Source: Aspidiotus rigidus
Taxonomy: Eukaryota; Arthropoda; Insecta; Hemiptera; Diaspididae
Assembly: GCA_035079385.1 (NCBI GenBank)
Contig: JAVHKY010000030.1
Coordinates: forward strand, 930,001 to 994,000
DNA: 64,000 nucleotides
Reading direction: 5' to 3'
A model generated the notes under the pieces. The model had not been told where the DNA came from. It saw nothing but the letters and a program-made list of their open reading frames with translations, and did not search any database. The position numbers and the translations under genes are program-made. Below, piece after piece: positions 35,820 through 47,140 of the stretch. Each line of letters opens with the position of its first letter. Position 1 is the first letter of the stretch.

Positions 35820-36612
35820 CAAATATTATGGTACCATCGGAAAATGGTTGATTTTCTGAAATCGTGCAAATGTTGATTATTTATTTCAGCTGATTTCGGT
35901 CAGATATTATTCCTACTGAATTTTGACCATAATTTTTATTTGATTTTTGATCATTATGTGGAATATAATATTTTGGTCAATTTTCGGTCGTTATAGTGTC
36001 AATATAGACTGAAATTTTTTCTTGTTCTTTAGTGTAAAATTGATATTGTATTCATCACTCAATTTTGACAAAGATTTTTAGTTGATTTTTAAGCGGATAT
36101 TCTGGAAGAAACCTTGGTTCGTTTCCAGTCAATTTCTCCTCAACGTCCATCAATATTTATACTCTCTTTTTTGTTTTAAAATGAGAATTATCGGACGAGC
36201 TGCATAGTCACTCAATTTTGACTAAAATTTCCAGTCGATTTCTGGACAGATATCCCTAGGACGTGCCTTGGTCCACTTCCAGTCAATTTATCCTCAACGT
36301 CTACCAATATTTTTGCTCCTCTGTTCTCGTGCGAATCGCCGTCACTCAATTTTGACCAAAATTTCCAGTCAATTTCTAGCCAGATACCCCTTGGACATAT
36401 CTTGGTCCATTCACGGTCTATTTGTCCTCAACCTCTATCAATATTTTTACTCTCTTTTTTGGTCTGGTCTAAAACGAGTATTATCGAGTGAGCCGCCAAG
36501 TCACTCAATTTTGACCAAAAGTTCCAGTCAATTTCTGGACAGATATTCCTCTGCCTTGGTTCACTTCCAGTCAATTTATCCTCAACGTCTACCAATATTT
36601 TTGCTCTCTTTC
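35820..36612. repeat. ~155-bp tandem repeat (four clear units)
   Basis: TCACTCAATTTTGAC begins units at about 36055, 36210, 36343 and 36500. Each is followed by AAAATTTCCAGTC(A/G)ATTTCTGGACAGATAT, a CTTGGT block, TCCAGTCAATTT, CCTCAACGTC(T)ACCAATATTTTT and GCTC. A decayed lead-in lies at 35820-36050. The 134-codon frame 36268-36672 is a product of the repeat. Confidence 0.8.
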
Positions 36613-36760
36613 CAACAGGGAACCTGTTCGATGGTTTTTAACAGGGAACCTGTTTTATGGGGGGCTTTTTGAGAAATTTGCCGTGCGCCGTCTAGCAAAA
36701 AATTTGGAAAAATTTCGACTCTCGAGCTATGATAGGAGAGGGACTTAGGACCGAAAAATC
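36613..36760. repeat. Copy of the AACAGGGAACCTGTT dispersed family
   Basis: AACAGGGAACCTGTT appears twice in tandem (36616 and 36640). It is followed by TTATGGGGGGCTT, a CCGTGCGCCGTC patch, AAATTTCGACTC and GAGCTATGATAGGAGAGGGACTT. It abuts the 155-bp tandem array. Confidence 0.6.
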
Positions 36761-38270
36761 TTCTGGGTAAGCCACTGAAAATTTCTGCTCCTTTCCATAG
36801 GTTTTGAATTCATAATTTTGTTTTTGTTCTTCTTTCTTCATAATCTCATAGGTTAGCCACACCACGCGAGATTTTTCAGGTAATACCGCCTTGATTGTCA
36901 CAAGTCCCGCTACAGATTTGAAGGAGGAATCTTTTCAACGTTTACGAGCTTCGTTCTCATGAAACTACTCTCACAAGCTTAAAAATGTTTTTCTTCGACC
37001 AATCCGTTCTAATCGAGTTGGCGCGTCTTCCATTCCGTAGAATGACTTTTCGAAAGAAAATCTCATAGTACACAGAACACGACAGAAGAATGAAATCAGA
37101 AGTGTATAATTGAACGAAATTAGAGACGATCATAATAGATAATCAAAGTTTGCTGAACGACACCTAACTGAGATGACCTCCAGAATTCTTCCAATAATTA
37201 TAGGAATTTATGAAATGTCTGTGCAGCGGTGATTTATGGTCTCGGCAGAATGCAATAATGAGTTGAAATCTTTTGTCACACGAATGATAATAGTCTATTT
37301 TATTGATGGTAAACGCCGAGCGTGGGTATAAATGTACAACACGGTTAAGAATAGGCTGTACTTAAATGTGTGCGTACGAAAGAATATGTCTACACACATT
37401 CAACGAGTGCAGAAAGAAAAACGTTTTCGTACAACTTGATGTGCGCTCTCGTAAGAGTTCCCGGTATAAAGTATGAATGTACACATCACATATATATAGC
37501 CTAAATTTTAATTTATAAGGTTTTAACTCGAAGCGCAGTTTGAATCGAATAAATGCGATCGTTTAATTCAAACACGTCAAGAGATGCGCGCTTCATTCTT
37601 TATTTTCATTTTTATAAAAAGCGGGAATAGGACGATTTAATTTTCCTCGGTATATATGAGCAGTATGAGATAAAGGAGAAACGAGACAAAAATTGAGACG
37701 AATGAACGCGACTAAATAGCGAAAACACGTGTCGTTTGTTTAGCGTACGACGGGCGAAAACGGAGTGGACCTGGCGCCGCAAATCCATTTTTTGCTCATT
37801 GTTTTCATAGCGAGCCTACTTATCCATTCTCAGACTCAGCTCGTACACTGGGTTTTGTAAATTTTCAATGCAAGACATTTTCTCCTTCAAGATCTTGAAA
37901 CAAGATGTGTACTGAGAATGCAGTTCAAGTACACGCTGTTCTCCATACTTGAGACAAACATTGAAACGAATAAACAACGTGGCCATACTTTTTTAGCCAT
38001 GAATACATCCACGTCCTTCAAGTAAAGTGAGTAACCATAAACTCTTTCCATGTTTAAAAAAATTGATCCGTGAAAGGTTGGTAGTACCACCAAGTAGAAG
38101 TGAAGTCAAAATTCCGGACCTGGGATCCGAGTAACTGAAACGGTGCTGAGGCATTCCAGCACAAGATGATCCGGTTCGGTCAATCATGACTCCTAGAGAA
38201 TTGTCACGACCTCAATTCGTTTGATTTTGGAAAGACCAAAGAATAACGGATTTGCAGAATCAATACCCTA
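36761..38270. other. No gene seen
   Basis: AT-rich with short frames only. Nothing is recognised. Confidence 0.4.
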
Positions 38271-38273
38271 GTC

Positions 38274-39548
38274 CGGTGGTTTTCAACCTTTTTGAGGTGG
38301 CGACACACCAATTAAAAATACTGATAAATTTAATAATTTACTCCATAGGCAATGCTGAACCACATATTCCTCAAGCAATGCTGAACCACATATTCCGTGA
38401 GGAACGCTGAACCACATATTTCATGAGAAATGGTGAAACACATATTCCATATACAATGCTGAACCACATATTGCATGAGCAATGTTGAACCACAAATTCC
38501 ATGAGCAATGCTGAACCACATATTCCATAAACAATGATGAACCACATATTCCGTGAGGAACGCAGAACCACATATTGCGAGAGCAGTGGTGAACCACATA
38601 TTCCATGAGAAATGCTGAACCACAAATTCCATGAGCAATGCTGAACAACATATTCCATAAGCAATGCTGAACCACATATTCCATAAGCAATGCTGAACCA
38701 AATATTCCGTGAGGAACGCTGAACTAAATATTCAGTGAGGAACGCTGACCCACATATCCCATGAGCAATGCTGAACCATATATTCCATTAGCAAAGCTGA
38801 ACCACATATTCTATGAGCAATGCTGAACCAAATATTTAGTGAGGAACGTTGACCCACATATTCCATGAGCAATGCTGAACCATATATTCCATTAGCAAAG
38901 CTGAACCACATATTCTATGAGCAATGCTGAACCAAATATTCAGTGAGGAACGTTGACCCACATATTCCATGAGCAATGCTGAACCAAATATTCAGTGAGG
39001 AACGCTGAGCCACATATTCCATGAGCAATGCTGAACCATATATTCCATAAACAATGCTGAACCACATATTCCATAAGCAATATTGAACCACATATTCCGT
39101 GAGCAATGCTGAACCACATATTCCATAAGCAATGCTGAATCACATATTTCGTTATCAATGCTGAACCACATATTCCATAAGCAATGCTGAATCACATATT
39201 TCGTTATCAATGCTGAACCACATATTCCATAAGCAATGCAGAACCACTAATTCCACAAGCAATGCTGAACCACATATTCCGTGAGGAACACTGAACCACA
39301 TATTCCATAAACAAAGCTGAACCACATATTCCATGAGCAATATTGAATCACATATTCCGTGAGCAATGCTGAACCACATATTTTGTTATCAATGCTGAAC
39401 CACATATTCCATAAGCAATGCTGAACCACATATTCCATGAGCAATGCTGAACCACATATTCCATGAGAAATGATGAACCACATATTCCCAAAGCAATGCT
39501 GAACCACATATTCCATAAAGCTAGGCAATAGGGTTGTTTGGGAACTGT
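38274..39548. mobile_element. Possible non-autonomous hAT-like element carrying the minisatellite
   Basis: CGGTGGTTTTCAACCTTTTT at 38274-38293, followed by GAGGTGGCGACAC, resembles the CAGTGGTTCTCAACC-type end of Charlie-like hAT elements. Just past the minisatellite, GGGTTGTTTGGGAACTG (39531-39547) could be a decayed opposite end. I do not see an 8-bp target duplication. Confidence 0.35.
38342..39519. repeat. 26-bp minisatellite, ~45 units
   Basis: The unit is ACCACATATTCCATAAGC followed by AATGCTGA, with variants (GTGAGGAACG, ATGAGCAATG, TTCGTTATCA). Period 26 holds throughout. Between 38726 and about 38960 four variant units repeat as a 104-bp block (starts 38726, 38830, 38934), and a 52-bp dimer repeats near 39129-39232. 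On the minus strand all three frames stay open for long stretches, because three units make 78 bases with no common stop. This creates the nine overlapping MEYVVQHCLWNMWFS-type frames. They are not genes. Confidence 0.95.
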
Positions 39549-41177
39549 TTCAAAAACCGCCCAAGGTGTCCCATGCGTCTGAAATATATCCAATTACGGT
39601 TGTTTCTTGTGATTTTTTGCTTGATTTTGGTCAATTTTGATCTTTTTTTGGAACTGTTTTAGAGAGGTCCTACTTTTACTCTAGTCAAAATCTACTTGTG
39701 GTTACATGGGATAACCAGAAATTGTGCTCTGGAAGTACAGGATTGCTATGAAAATGTAGTTTAGATGGTGAAGCACCACAAGAACGTCAATGGCTTGTCA
39801 AGCGCAGTTGGAAACACTACCAAGAAAATCAAGGACCTCGAGAGAGGGAAGAGAGAGAGATATTCATTGCACCTGTATTGAAATAATTTTATATGACGAA
39901 CTAAGTAGCCTCAGGGCAGCTGACACATTTGTTGGAACAATGATTGGGCCCAACTGGGTTTGAGGTTGCATAAGTAGCATTTGGGGGGGGGGGATTTGCC
40001 GTAAGAGGGCTATATAGTCATGGAGGGTGGATTAGTGACGGGGGAGACTCGCAAAATTGGATAATTTTCCTGGGGTTTCAAATCAGATTTGAGGGTGCAG
40101 TAAAGACATGAAACATATCAAAACCCGGGAGCTAGCCTGCGGGAAATCCGGGACAAAGACAAACATGAAACTCTATATTGATGGAAAGCTGCAAATTTTC
40201 ATACCGTTGGGTCGTAACCGATTGTACAAGTACACGCATTTTCCGTCATTGTCTACTAATTTTTTAGTGCGTTATGCGGAATTCTTTCGCGAATTCACAA
40301 CCGACCTCGCTCTCCATCGTGCGCTTCTCAAATATTCAACCTTTACACACCATTGCAAGAGGCTTTCTTTTCTCGTGTACACGCGATTCTTTTTTAAATG
40401 GGGGCGCTTCCTATATGCAGAATAGGTGTACATCGTTTAGCTATACATTACACCACTACGCGCATTTCAAAAAGGTAAAAAAAAAATATTATATGTAAAA
40501 TAAAAGTCGCACAAAGCGGCGAACTAACGTTGAAAAAAAAAAAAAAAATTCCATCACGACTGCATTCGTTCGCATCAATTAAAATTAGCATAATTTTATT
40601 TTTTTATTAGTCTTATCGGCGTATAAAAATCTTCGGAACAATTCGTGGTATAGGGAAATTACGACAGTGCTATCTTCGAATCCGTGTAATATACCTCGAA
40701 AGCGAGGAAAATAAAATAATCGTGCATTTGGAGGGAAAAAGGAACGCATATTCCACGTTTTGCAGGTAAATAATCCGACAACGTGTCTATCGGAATGGAT
40801 TGTAGAGCGAGAGAGAAAGCGCGAGGGACGTTTTTATAATAATACAGAGTATTTATAATGTATTTACAGTTTGTTGTAAAAAGAAAAGCCTGGCAATTTG
40901 TAACCGTATGTATACGTTGTATAATCCACGCGAGAGATATGAACGTGAAATGAGAGTGGGTCGCACTTAAGTGAACCCGATTGAATGGTAGCAAAGAAAA
41001 GACCATCTCGGTATCATATCATAGACAAGATAGACGGATAAATGACTGCGCGAAGAGGAGAAAAAAAAAACCTACCGTCATTCCTACCGATAGACGAATA
41101 ATAACTTTCGTTTAATTATTTTCGATTGCGAACGCGCTAATGGCATCTTAATGATCGATTCGAATATGTTGGCGTAG
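39549..41177. other. No gene seen
   Basis: Contains a G-run at about 39985 and A-runs near 40487 and 40535. Open frames (for example 40108-40425) have no domain. Confidence 0.4.
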
Positions 41178-41204
41178 TTTTTTTTTTTTTTTTTTTTTTT
41201 TTTT
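41178..41204 (-). repeat. Poly(T) tract (27 nt)
   Basis: An uninterrupted T run. If it is a retroposon tail, the element would lie downstream on the minus strand, but none is recognised. Confidence 0.85.
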
Positions 41205-44200
41205 GGTTTCGTATTGTATAAAGTTGAATTTGCTAATGAACTGTTAGGTTCGCGATCAATGGCACTTCTGTTAACGGGCTACGCCGGTAGTTGATCTTTT
41301 GAACAAAGATATTACTGCGTACTTTGAATTTCTTATGTCGTTCAATACGCTTCCGAGCTTGCGAACATGGAGCACTCACTCGCAGCAATTCAAATACATC
41401 ATCATATGACTAAATTCATACACAATTCTTAGGTCAGTGATGGAGGTGAGAGAGAAGATTCAATCTGTAAAATAGTACTGTAGTAACAAATTCTCATTTT
41501 ATGTTGATCAAGAGGTGGTGAGAATCTTGGAAGACGAGTTTACGGTTGAAAAATTCTCTAGTGGGCACCAAAATACATACCTTTGTTGCTCTCGAATATT
41601 GCAAAAAGAGACGTGATCACCTCGTGATATCCTCAATCTTAATCTTGGTGACGTCATCACCCCTAATCATAAGAGGTAACTCTAGTGGTATGAATGCCCA
41701 TTTTTGAAATGAACTCATTACCCAAACAAACAATAGGCCAAATGCACCTCTAACGGCATTTCTTAGCACTACGAACTTAGCCTACTTTAGCCTAATCGAC
41801 CTTTAGGGCAACCATATCGTGTATTACTTAATATTTCGGTGGAATCAAGGAACCAGGAGAGTCAATTATTGATAATTTTTTCGAGATCTTTGCTAAGAGT
41901 GCTTAGTAAGTAATATGGGTCAGTAGGATAGAGAGTGTGATGGGTTTTTGAGAGGTTTTATGATTGGGGTTTTCCAATCATTGGGGAAGGAGGTGGAGAA
42001 AAAAAATCGGTTCAGGAATGAGGTGAGGTGGGTTGTTTCGGTTACCTCTGAGGGAAATTCGTGGGACGGACCTCTGAACTATCTTTATGATATCGGAGAA
42101 ATTCCGACCATCGATCTAAGTATACATATGTGACAGGTTTTGACGATTTCTGGTACATGTTTAGAAGACAGTACCACGAAAACTAGACGTACTCGTGGTG
42201 AACGACTTGCAGCAATGTTTTCGGTGTTAATAATACATGAAGGATCATCACTCAACATTCGTATAGAAAACAATTGTCGGGCAGTATAGTAAGCGGTAAA
42301 ACATGGTCATGACTCCTTTATGTTCCACGACGCCGCTCGTTTCTGCAACATCTCAACTCCATTATATCACTATTGGTCAAATAGTATCGCGAGTTATGTA
42401 TTTTTTTTTTCCGCAAATATTCTGTATAAGACAACGTACTGGTATCGCACGATTTATGCGACGCAATTATTCATGCGTATATACACAACCAAAAATGGAA
42501 TTTAGGATTGAATAATTTTTCTATTACGAGTTTATTTTTCAATTTTTTCTTTTCTCTTTTCTTTTTTCATTATCAGGCATGTCGAATATGTAAATACCGG
42601 GGATGAATACGATTCCATTATATATTTGTCGCGCAAAACTAAACAACCTAATGTCAAAAAGAGACGTGCTCTTTTTCTTTTTGGGAAAAATATTACGGAA
42701 TTTAAGCGATTGCACAGGCGGTAGGTAATGCATTCAGTCTCATAATTCTTCGATACTATGTATACGCGTATGTACGGGACAGAGTCGTGTATTTTGCCAG
42801 TAATTTGGCATAAAGGGGCCCAATTTCTTTAGAGTACGCCGTTTGTTTATACTAACTAACGATGTATGTGACAGCGTAAAATTTCTTATATAAATAGGCC
42901 GTCATAAGTCTGGCGTCTAAAGTGAGCTATGTCAGTACGTTTAAACGTATATGAGAAACGAAATGCCGCTAATTTAACGAAAACGGATTCGTTCTCTCTC
43001 TTCCTGATCTTTTCTTCTCTCACACACGTATATTTCTTTTTTTGTTTTTGTTTTCTGCTGTTATATTGGGAGATAACTTATGCAGCGGTTTCATCGAAAG
43101 ATGGGAGCGTTTACGGTATATGTATAGAGTATAAGTGAACGATTTGCGCAAACCGATAATTACAAGAAGCTGTTTGTAGAGTAGCCCACGAGTGATGGGG
43201 AGGCTGGCGGGTAAGAACCTTTAGGAGCACGTTTGCTTCTGTGTCTGGATAGGCAACACATTAAGTGATAATAATTGCTCGAGTTCGAGAGGTAAACGAG
43301 TATACGCGTACCGATGGATGGTGAACGTTTTTTCAGTAAAATGTAATAAAATGAGAAAGGGAAAAAAAGGAAACGTGTTTTTATTAAATCAGAAAACTTC
43401 GAAGTTCACCATAACTCATAAAATACGTTCTGGAGACCAATCTTCATTCACTACGAATAGATTTGTAGTTACTACATTTCGATTACGAAGCATATAAAAG
43501 TAATCGAGCCTACCGGCTATATTCGTTTTCTTGAGGAAAAAAAAAAAAAAAAAAGGATAATAAATATTTCTCCTATTCGAACGAAAATTTATGGTAAAGA
43601 AACCTAGCATTATATTATTGAGATAGTGTGAATGCGCGAGAGGAACGAACGAACGAACATCCGGTACATACTCGTATTAGAAAATTAATATACAAAACAA
43701 ACACAACGTGCGTACAAAGCGAGTTATGTAATTTTCTGAAAATAATGCCAAAAATTCAATCTCTCTTCGCGAACACGTGTATTGTTACCTGAATTTTTTG
43801 TGTTTTTCTACCGTTAGCGAGTTTAACCTACTTATTGACTATTCGTCGTGAATGTCTTCGACTTGTGTAAGCCATGTCGTCCGAGTCAATGAATTCGTTG
43901 TCAAGCAGCCCACGACCGGCTGAAGAGGTTCATGCTCCGCAGAATCGAAATTGAAGATCAAGCAAACTGTATCTTTCGAACGACTGAAAAATAATGTTTC
44001 TTTCTGATTGCTGATATACTAGATTTTGTGTCAATTAAACCTTGTACGGCAGGGATGTAATCATAATCACAGAACAACAGAACGTTCGCTTTCTGATGTA
44101 CGGATAGTTTCAATGAATAAAATGATAAAGGATTTTTTTAGCTTGCTTTCCAAAAATTATCTGGCTTTGGCTTCGGACTTTCAGCCTTCAGCTAGCTTTC

Positions 44201-44430
44201 CAACTCTGCTCGATAATTCGGGCCGATCAGCCGCCAATAATTTTTTTTCTTTTTTATTCTACTACAATCTAGTAATAAAGATCCAAATTTTGTTTATGTC
44301 AAGATCTAATAACCAATAGATCCGCATCTTCTTGTTCTATTCAGAACTTCGAAGATTTGGTTCCCTTCTCCTTACTAAGGTTTAGAATTTCGAAGTATCC
44401 CACAGTAGTAATTGTAAAAGGTTCCCAGTC
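41205..44430. other. No gene seen
   Basis: AT-rich with an A-run at 43537-43554. A perfect TGACGTCA is at 41649-41656. The open frames are short and unrecognised. Confidence 0.4.
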
Positions 44431-44504
44431 CTGCACTGCATCGATGATGATCTTCTTCTTCCGGTGTCTCACGCATGCCTGCGCGTTGGCGATCCTATTC
44501 GGCA

Positions 44505-45914
44505 TTAGACATGTAGCCTCCTTTCTTCAGCCGCCCGAACCAAGTCTCCAATTCTCTGGATGCCGCTCCATTGGCGTATATTTTTCATCCACGATGTCTT
44601 CTTTCTTCCTCGCCCTCTCTGGCCATCGATTTTTCCCTGTATGATTTGGCGGAGAAATTGGTACCTAGGGCCTCTTATCACGTGTCCAAAATAGGCTGTC
44701 TTCCGTTTTTTGATGATCTTCATCAACATCCGCTCTGTGTTTGCTTGCTCAAGCACTTCCACATTGGTTACCCTCTGTGTCCATGAAATCCGTAGCATCC
44801 TCCTATGGAACCACATCTCGCAAGCCTGCAGTATTTTTACTGCTTGCTTTGTGAAAGTTGCCGCTTCTACCCCATATAGGAGGACTGAGTACACATAGCA
44901 CCTTAGCATACGTTGTCTTGTTGCTAGATTAACTGCTCGATCGCTCAGGAAGTTCCTCATTTTCCCATAAGCTGTCTTCGCGTATCCGATTCTTCGTCTC
45001 ACTTCGGTCTCTGGGTTTAGTTGGTTGGTAATAATGGTCCCCAGATATTTGAATTCTTCTACTCTCTCCACCAGCTCGTTATTAATGACCAGTTCTGCAT
45101 CAAGGTGTTCTTCTCGGCTGATGATCATGAATTTTGTTTTCTTCACATTAATCCTCAGGCCGTATTCCTGCCCTATTTCGTTTATGCTGTCCACCATTTC
45201 CTGTAGTTCTTCTCGAGAGTCACTCATCAGTGCTGTATCATCGGCATAGCGGATGTTATTGACGTACTTTCCATTTATTCTGATCCCTACTTCCTCATCC
45301 TGCAGGGCTTCTTTAAATACCTCATCTGCATATATGTTGAACAGCAAGGGTGATAGGATACATCCTTGGCGTACTCCTCTCTTGATAGCTACGGTTTCAG
45401 TTTCGTTGCCTTCCACAAGTACACTAGCTGTTTGCTCCCAGTACAGCTTTTTAATAATTCTCAAATCAAAAGGGTTTATACGCCGGTATTTTAGGATCTG
45501 TAGCAGCTTCTCATGTTTCACGCGATCAAAGGCCTTTTCATAATCTAGGAAACAGATAAACACATCTCTCCTCTGGTCTCTACATTTCTGAAGGAGAACG
45601 TTGACTGCAAGGAGTGCTTCTCTCGTTCCAAAACCCTGCCGAAATCCAAACTGGCTCTCTTCCATAGAGCTTTCACAGGCTCCTCGGATTCTAGCATGGA
45701 TTATTCGGATGAATGCCTTCAGTAGGTGGCTCATAAGGCTTATCATTCGGTATTCATCACACTTGCTGGCTGTTGCTTTCTTTGGAAGTGTAACAAATAA
45801 TGACTGTAACCACTCGTTTGGTATTTCCCCAGTTACATATATTTCATTGAACAGTTTCGTCAGTTTCTTCAAGTTTTCTTGGTCCAGCAGCTGGATTATT
45901 TCGCTGTATTTCAT
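44505..45914 (-). CDS. LINE reverse transcriptase (469-residue open frame)
   Basis: Reverse transcriptase of a non-LTR retrotransposon, which would copy its own RNA at a nicked target. All core motifs are intact: FGFRQGFGTREA near residue 90-100, the palm motif FLDYEKAFD (122-130), RQGCILSPLLFN (182-193), the catalytic YADD (223-226), a GLRIN/KTKFM segment (252-263) and KYLGTII (289-295). The C-terminal domain has VLLYGVEA, a RRMLRISWT-VTN-EVLEQA block and GHVIRG, then WMKNIRQWSG. This C-terminal layout belongs to the common animal endonuclease-RT LINEs; RTE-related is my guess. The N-terminal endonuclease is missing, and the frame upstream is broken at about 45914. The first ATG is not a native start. 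It is the least damaged retroelement frame in the window. Confidence 0.9.
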   Translation of the reverse strand: MKYSEIIQLLDQENLKKLTKLFNEIYVTGEIPNEWLQSLFVTLPKKATASKCDEYRMISLMSHLLKAFIRIIHARIRGACESSMEESQFGFRQGFGTREALLAVNVLLQKCRDQRRDVFICFLDYEKAFDRVKHEKLLQILKYRRINPFDLRIIKKLYWEQTASVLVEGNETETVAIKRGVRQGCILSPLLFNIYADEVFKEALQDEEVGIRINGKYVNNIRYADDTALMSDSREELQEMVDSINEIGQEYGLRINVKKTKFMIISREEHLDAELVINNELVERVEEFKYLGTIITNQLNPETEVRRRIGYAKTAYGKMRNFLSDRAVNLATRQRMLRCYVYSVLLYGVEAATFTKQAVKILQACEMWFHRRMLRISWTQRVTNVEVLEQANTERMLMKIIKKRKTAYFGHVIRGPRYQFLRQIIQGKIDGQRGRGRKKTSWMKNIRQWSGIQRIGDLVRAAEERRLHV

Positions 45915-46044
45915 CTGGTCCAGCAGCTTTCCTGGGTTTTGCCATTTCTATGGCGTGGGTTACTTCTGCCTCTATTATATCGAGTCTTTCTTCTTCAGGT
46001 AGGTCTGTTCCTACATCTTGTCTCACATCGTTAAACATGGACAC
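45912..46044 (-). pseudogene. Upstream RT leader of the same LINE, out of frame
   Basis: A separate frame (46044 to 45844) carries EEERLDIIEAEV, then IEMAKPRKAAGPDE, the conserved lead-in to LINE RTs (A-K-KAAGPD). It continues into the 469-residue frame only after a one- or two-base indel near 45914-45920. Homology ends at about 46044, the 5' truncation point. Confidence 0.75.
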
Positions 46045-46146
46045 ATAATCTAAATAGAGACGAGACGTATAATATTTCTTCGCTCCATGTTTGTATACGT
46101 ATTTGGGCTTGATCGAAATGGATTATATCGATTGTATACTAAGCTG

Positions 46147-46500
46147 CGTCCGTTTAGTCTAGTCAATAAAGAACTTTTATGTGACATAAATGTGACGGAA
46201 GGTTTTTTTTTTTGTAATGTACTCAGGATAACCCCCTGCCTGATTAAAATACCGATGAGTCCTACGCGCTCCACCCTTTACGTCGTCCCCTACGACCCCT
46301 CTTTACCCCCAAAGTTCAGTTTTTCGCAATTTTCTCGAAAACTAAGCATTTTAGAGAAAAAGTTTCAAACAAAGGTTGTTCCTCGTAAAATTTCGTACAA
46401 TATTCACCATTCATTTGTTACCTTACGTTCATTGGTTGGTCTGAAAATTGCCATTTAAGTACCTCATTTTGTTCTTACGAGCCATTTTTTACGTTATACC
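46147..46500 (+). repeat. Left arm of ~350-bp inverted repeat pair
   Basis: The arm runs from TAGTCTAGTCAATAAAG through ACATAAATGTGACGGAAGG, ACTCAGGATAACCCCCTG and TTAAAATACCGATGAGTCC to CGAGCCATTTTTTACGTTAT. It is highly similar to the reverse complement of 48808-49167. The frame 46087-46458 and its mirror frame 48850-49095 share the words FQTKVVPRKISY and SLVGLKIAI because of this repeat. That alone does not show coding. Confidence 0.85.
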
Positions 46501-46734
46501 GGGTTAAATATTGATGATGTAGAAAGAAATCTTTCAGGTAAAAGTTGTTCATCGTAATTTTTCTTACAATAATCAAACCAAATATTTTAACAAATTCAAA
46601 ATAATCATTCTAGAGCTCTCACTGTACCGCGTTGAGACAGTAATAAGCGTGGATGTACTGAATAAAGATTCCGAGAAGTGAACTCGAATGTGGGTGAGAA
46701 TTCCCTGTGAATCAGTGCTTGCATGTTCTACACT

Positions 46735-47140
46735 GTACACTCGGTTTACTCGTTGGTTCCGCGATCATACGATCCCTAGTATTGATTGGTATATTTGTGG
46801 ATTATTCATGGTTTGAAGTTACAATTTGGGTAATGAAACTGTCTTCAACTTACTCAACATTAACCAAACGTCCTCTCTCAGGATTACCCTGGGAGCTTAT
46901 CGTGCTAACTCCAAACTTAGCCTATGCGCAGAGCCCTTAGAACCACTCCACCACTTTCAAAAGCTGCTCCAACTTTTTATCCTCTGTCTTCCGATTCCAA
47001 AACTTGCAACTAACAAACGAATCTTTTTCCTCCACAACATCCAACCACCCACCAAACATATTCGTCTCCAGTTCAATCCACTACAACCTTTACATTTGAC
47101 TTTTCCCTCCTTAGACTCCTCCATAACCTAAAATACGTCT
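46735..47140 (+). pseudogene. RNase H-type LINE: RT thumb/C-terminal fragment
   Basis: One frame carries AIIRSLVLIGIFVDYSWF (the RSKLDYG-type thumb motif, decayed). Another, overlapping at 46826-47131, carries SLRITLGAYRANSKLSLCAEPLEPL, the shape of SLR-LGAFR-SP--SLY-E--EPPL from jockey/I-type LINE RTs. A further helix-rich tail follows. A frameshift lies between the two. It sits inside the inverted-repeat pair. Confidence 0.6.

Larger units (their letters stand above)
44430..46050 (-). mobile_element. 5'-truncated LINE (endonuclease/RT type)
   Basis: The element contains most of an RT region and a short 3' tail on the minus strand. It lacks the upstream endonuclease, so it is a truncated insertion. 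The 3' end is set approximately, where the sequence shared with the 21.7-22.97 kb copy (GAAGAAGA-type) fades near 44450. No clear target duplication was found. Confidence 0.8.

Noticed and set aside
38330..39593. Nine overlapping minus-strand frames of 60-123 codons
   Set aside because: All are frame readings of the 26-bp minisatellite, so repeat arithmetic explains their openness.
44357..46002. Plus-strand frames opposite the LINE RT (up to 133 codons)
   Set aside because: Antisense shadows of the minus-strand reverse transcriptase.
46087..46458. 123-codon frame sharing a C-terminus with minus frame 48850-49095
   Set aside because: The shared protein sequence comes from the DNA inverted repeat; there is no independent sign of coding.
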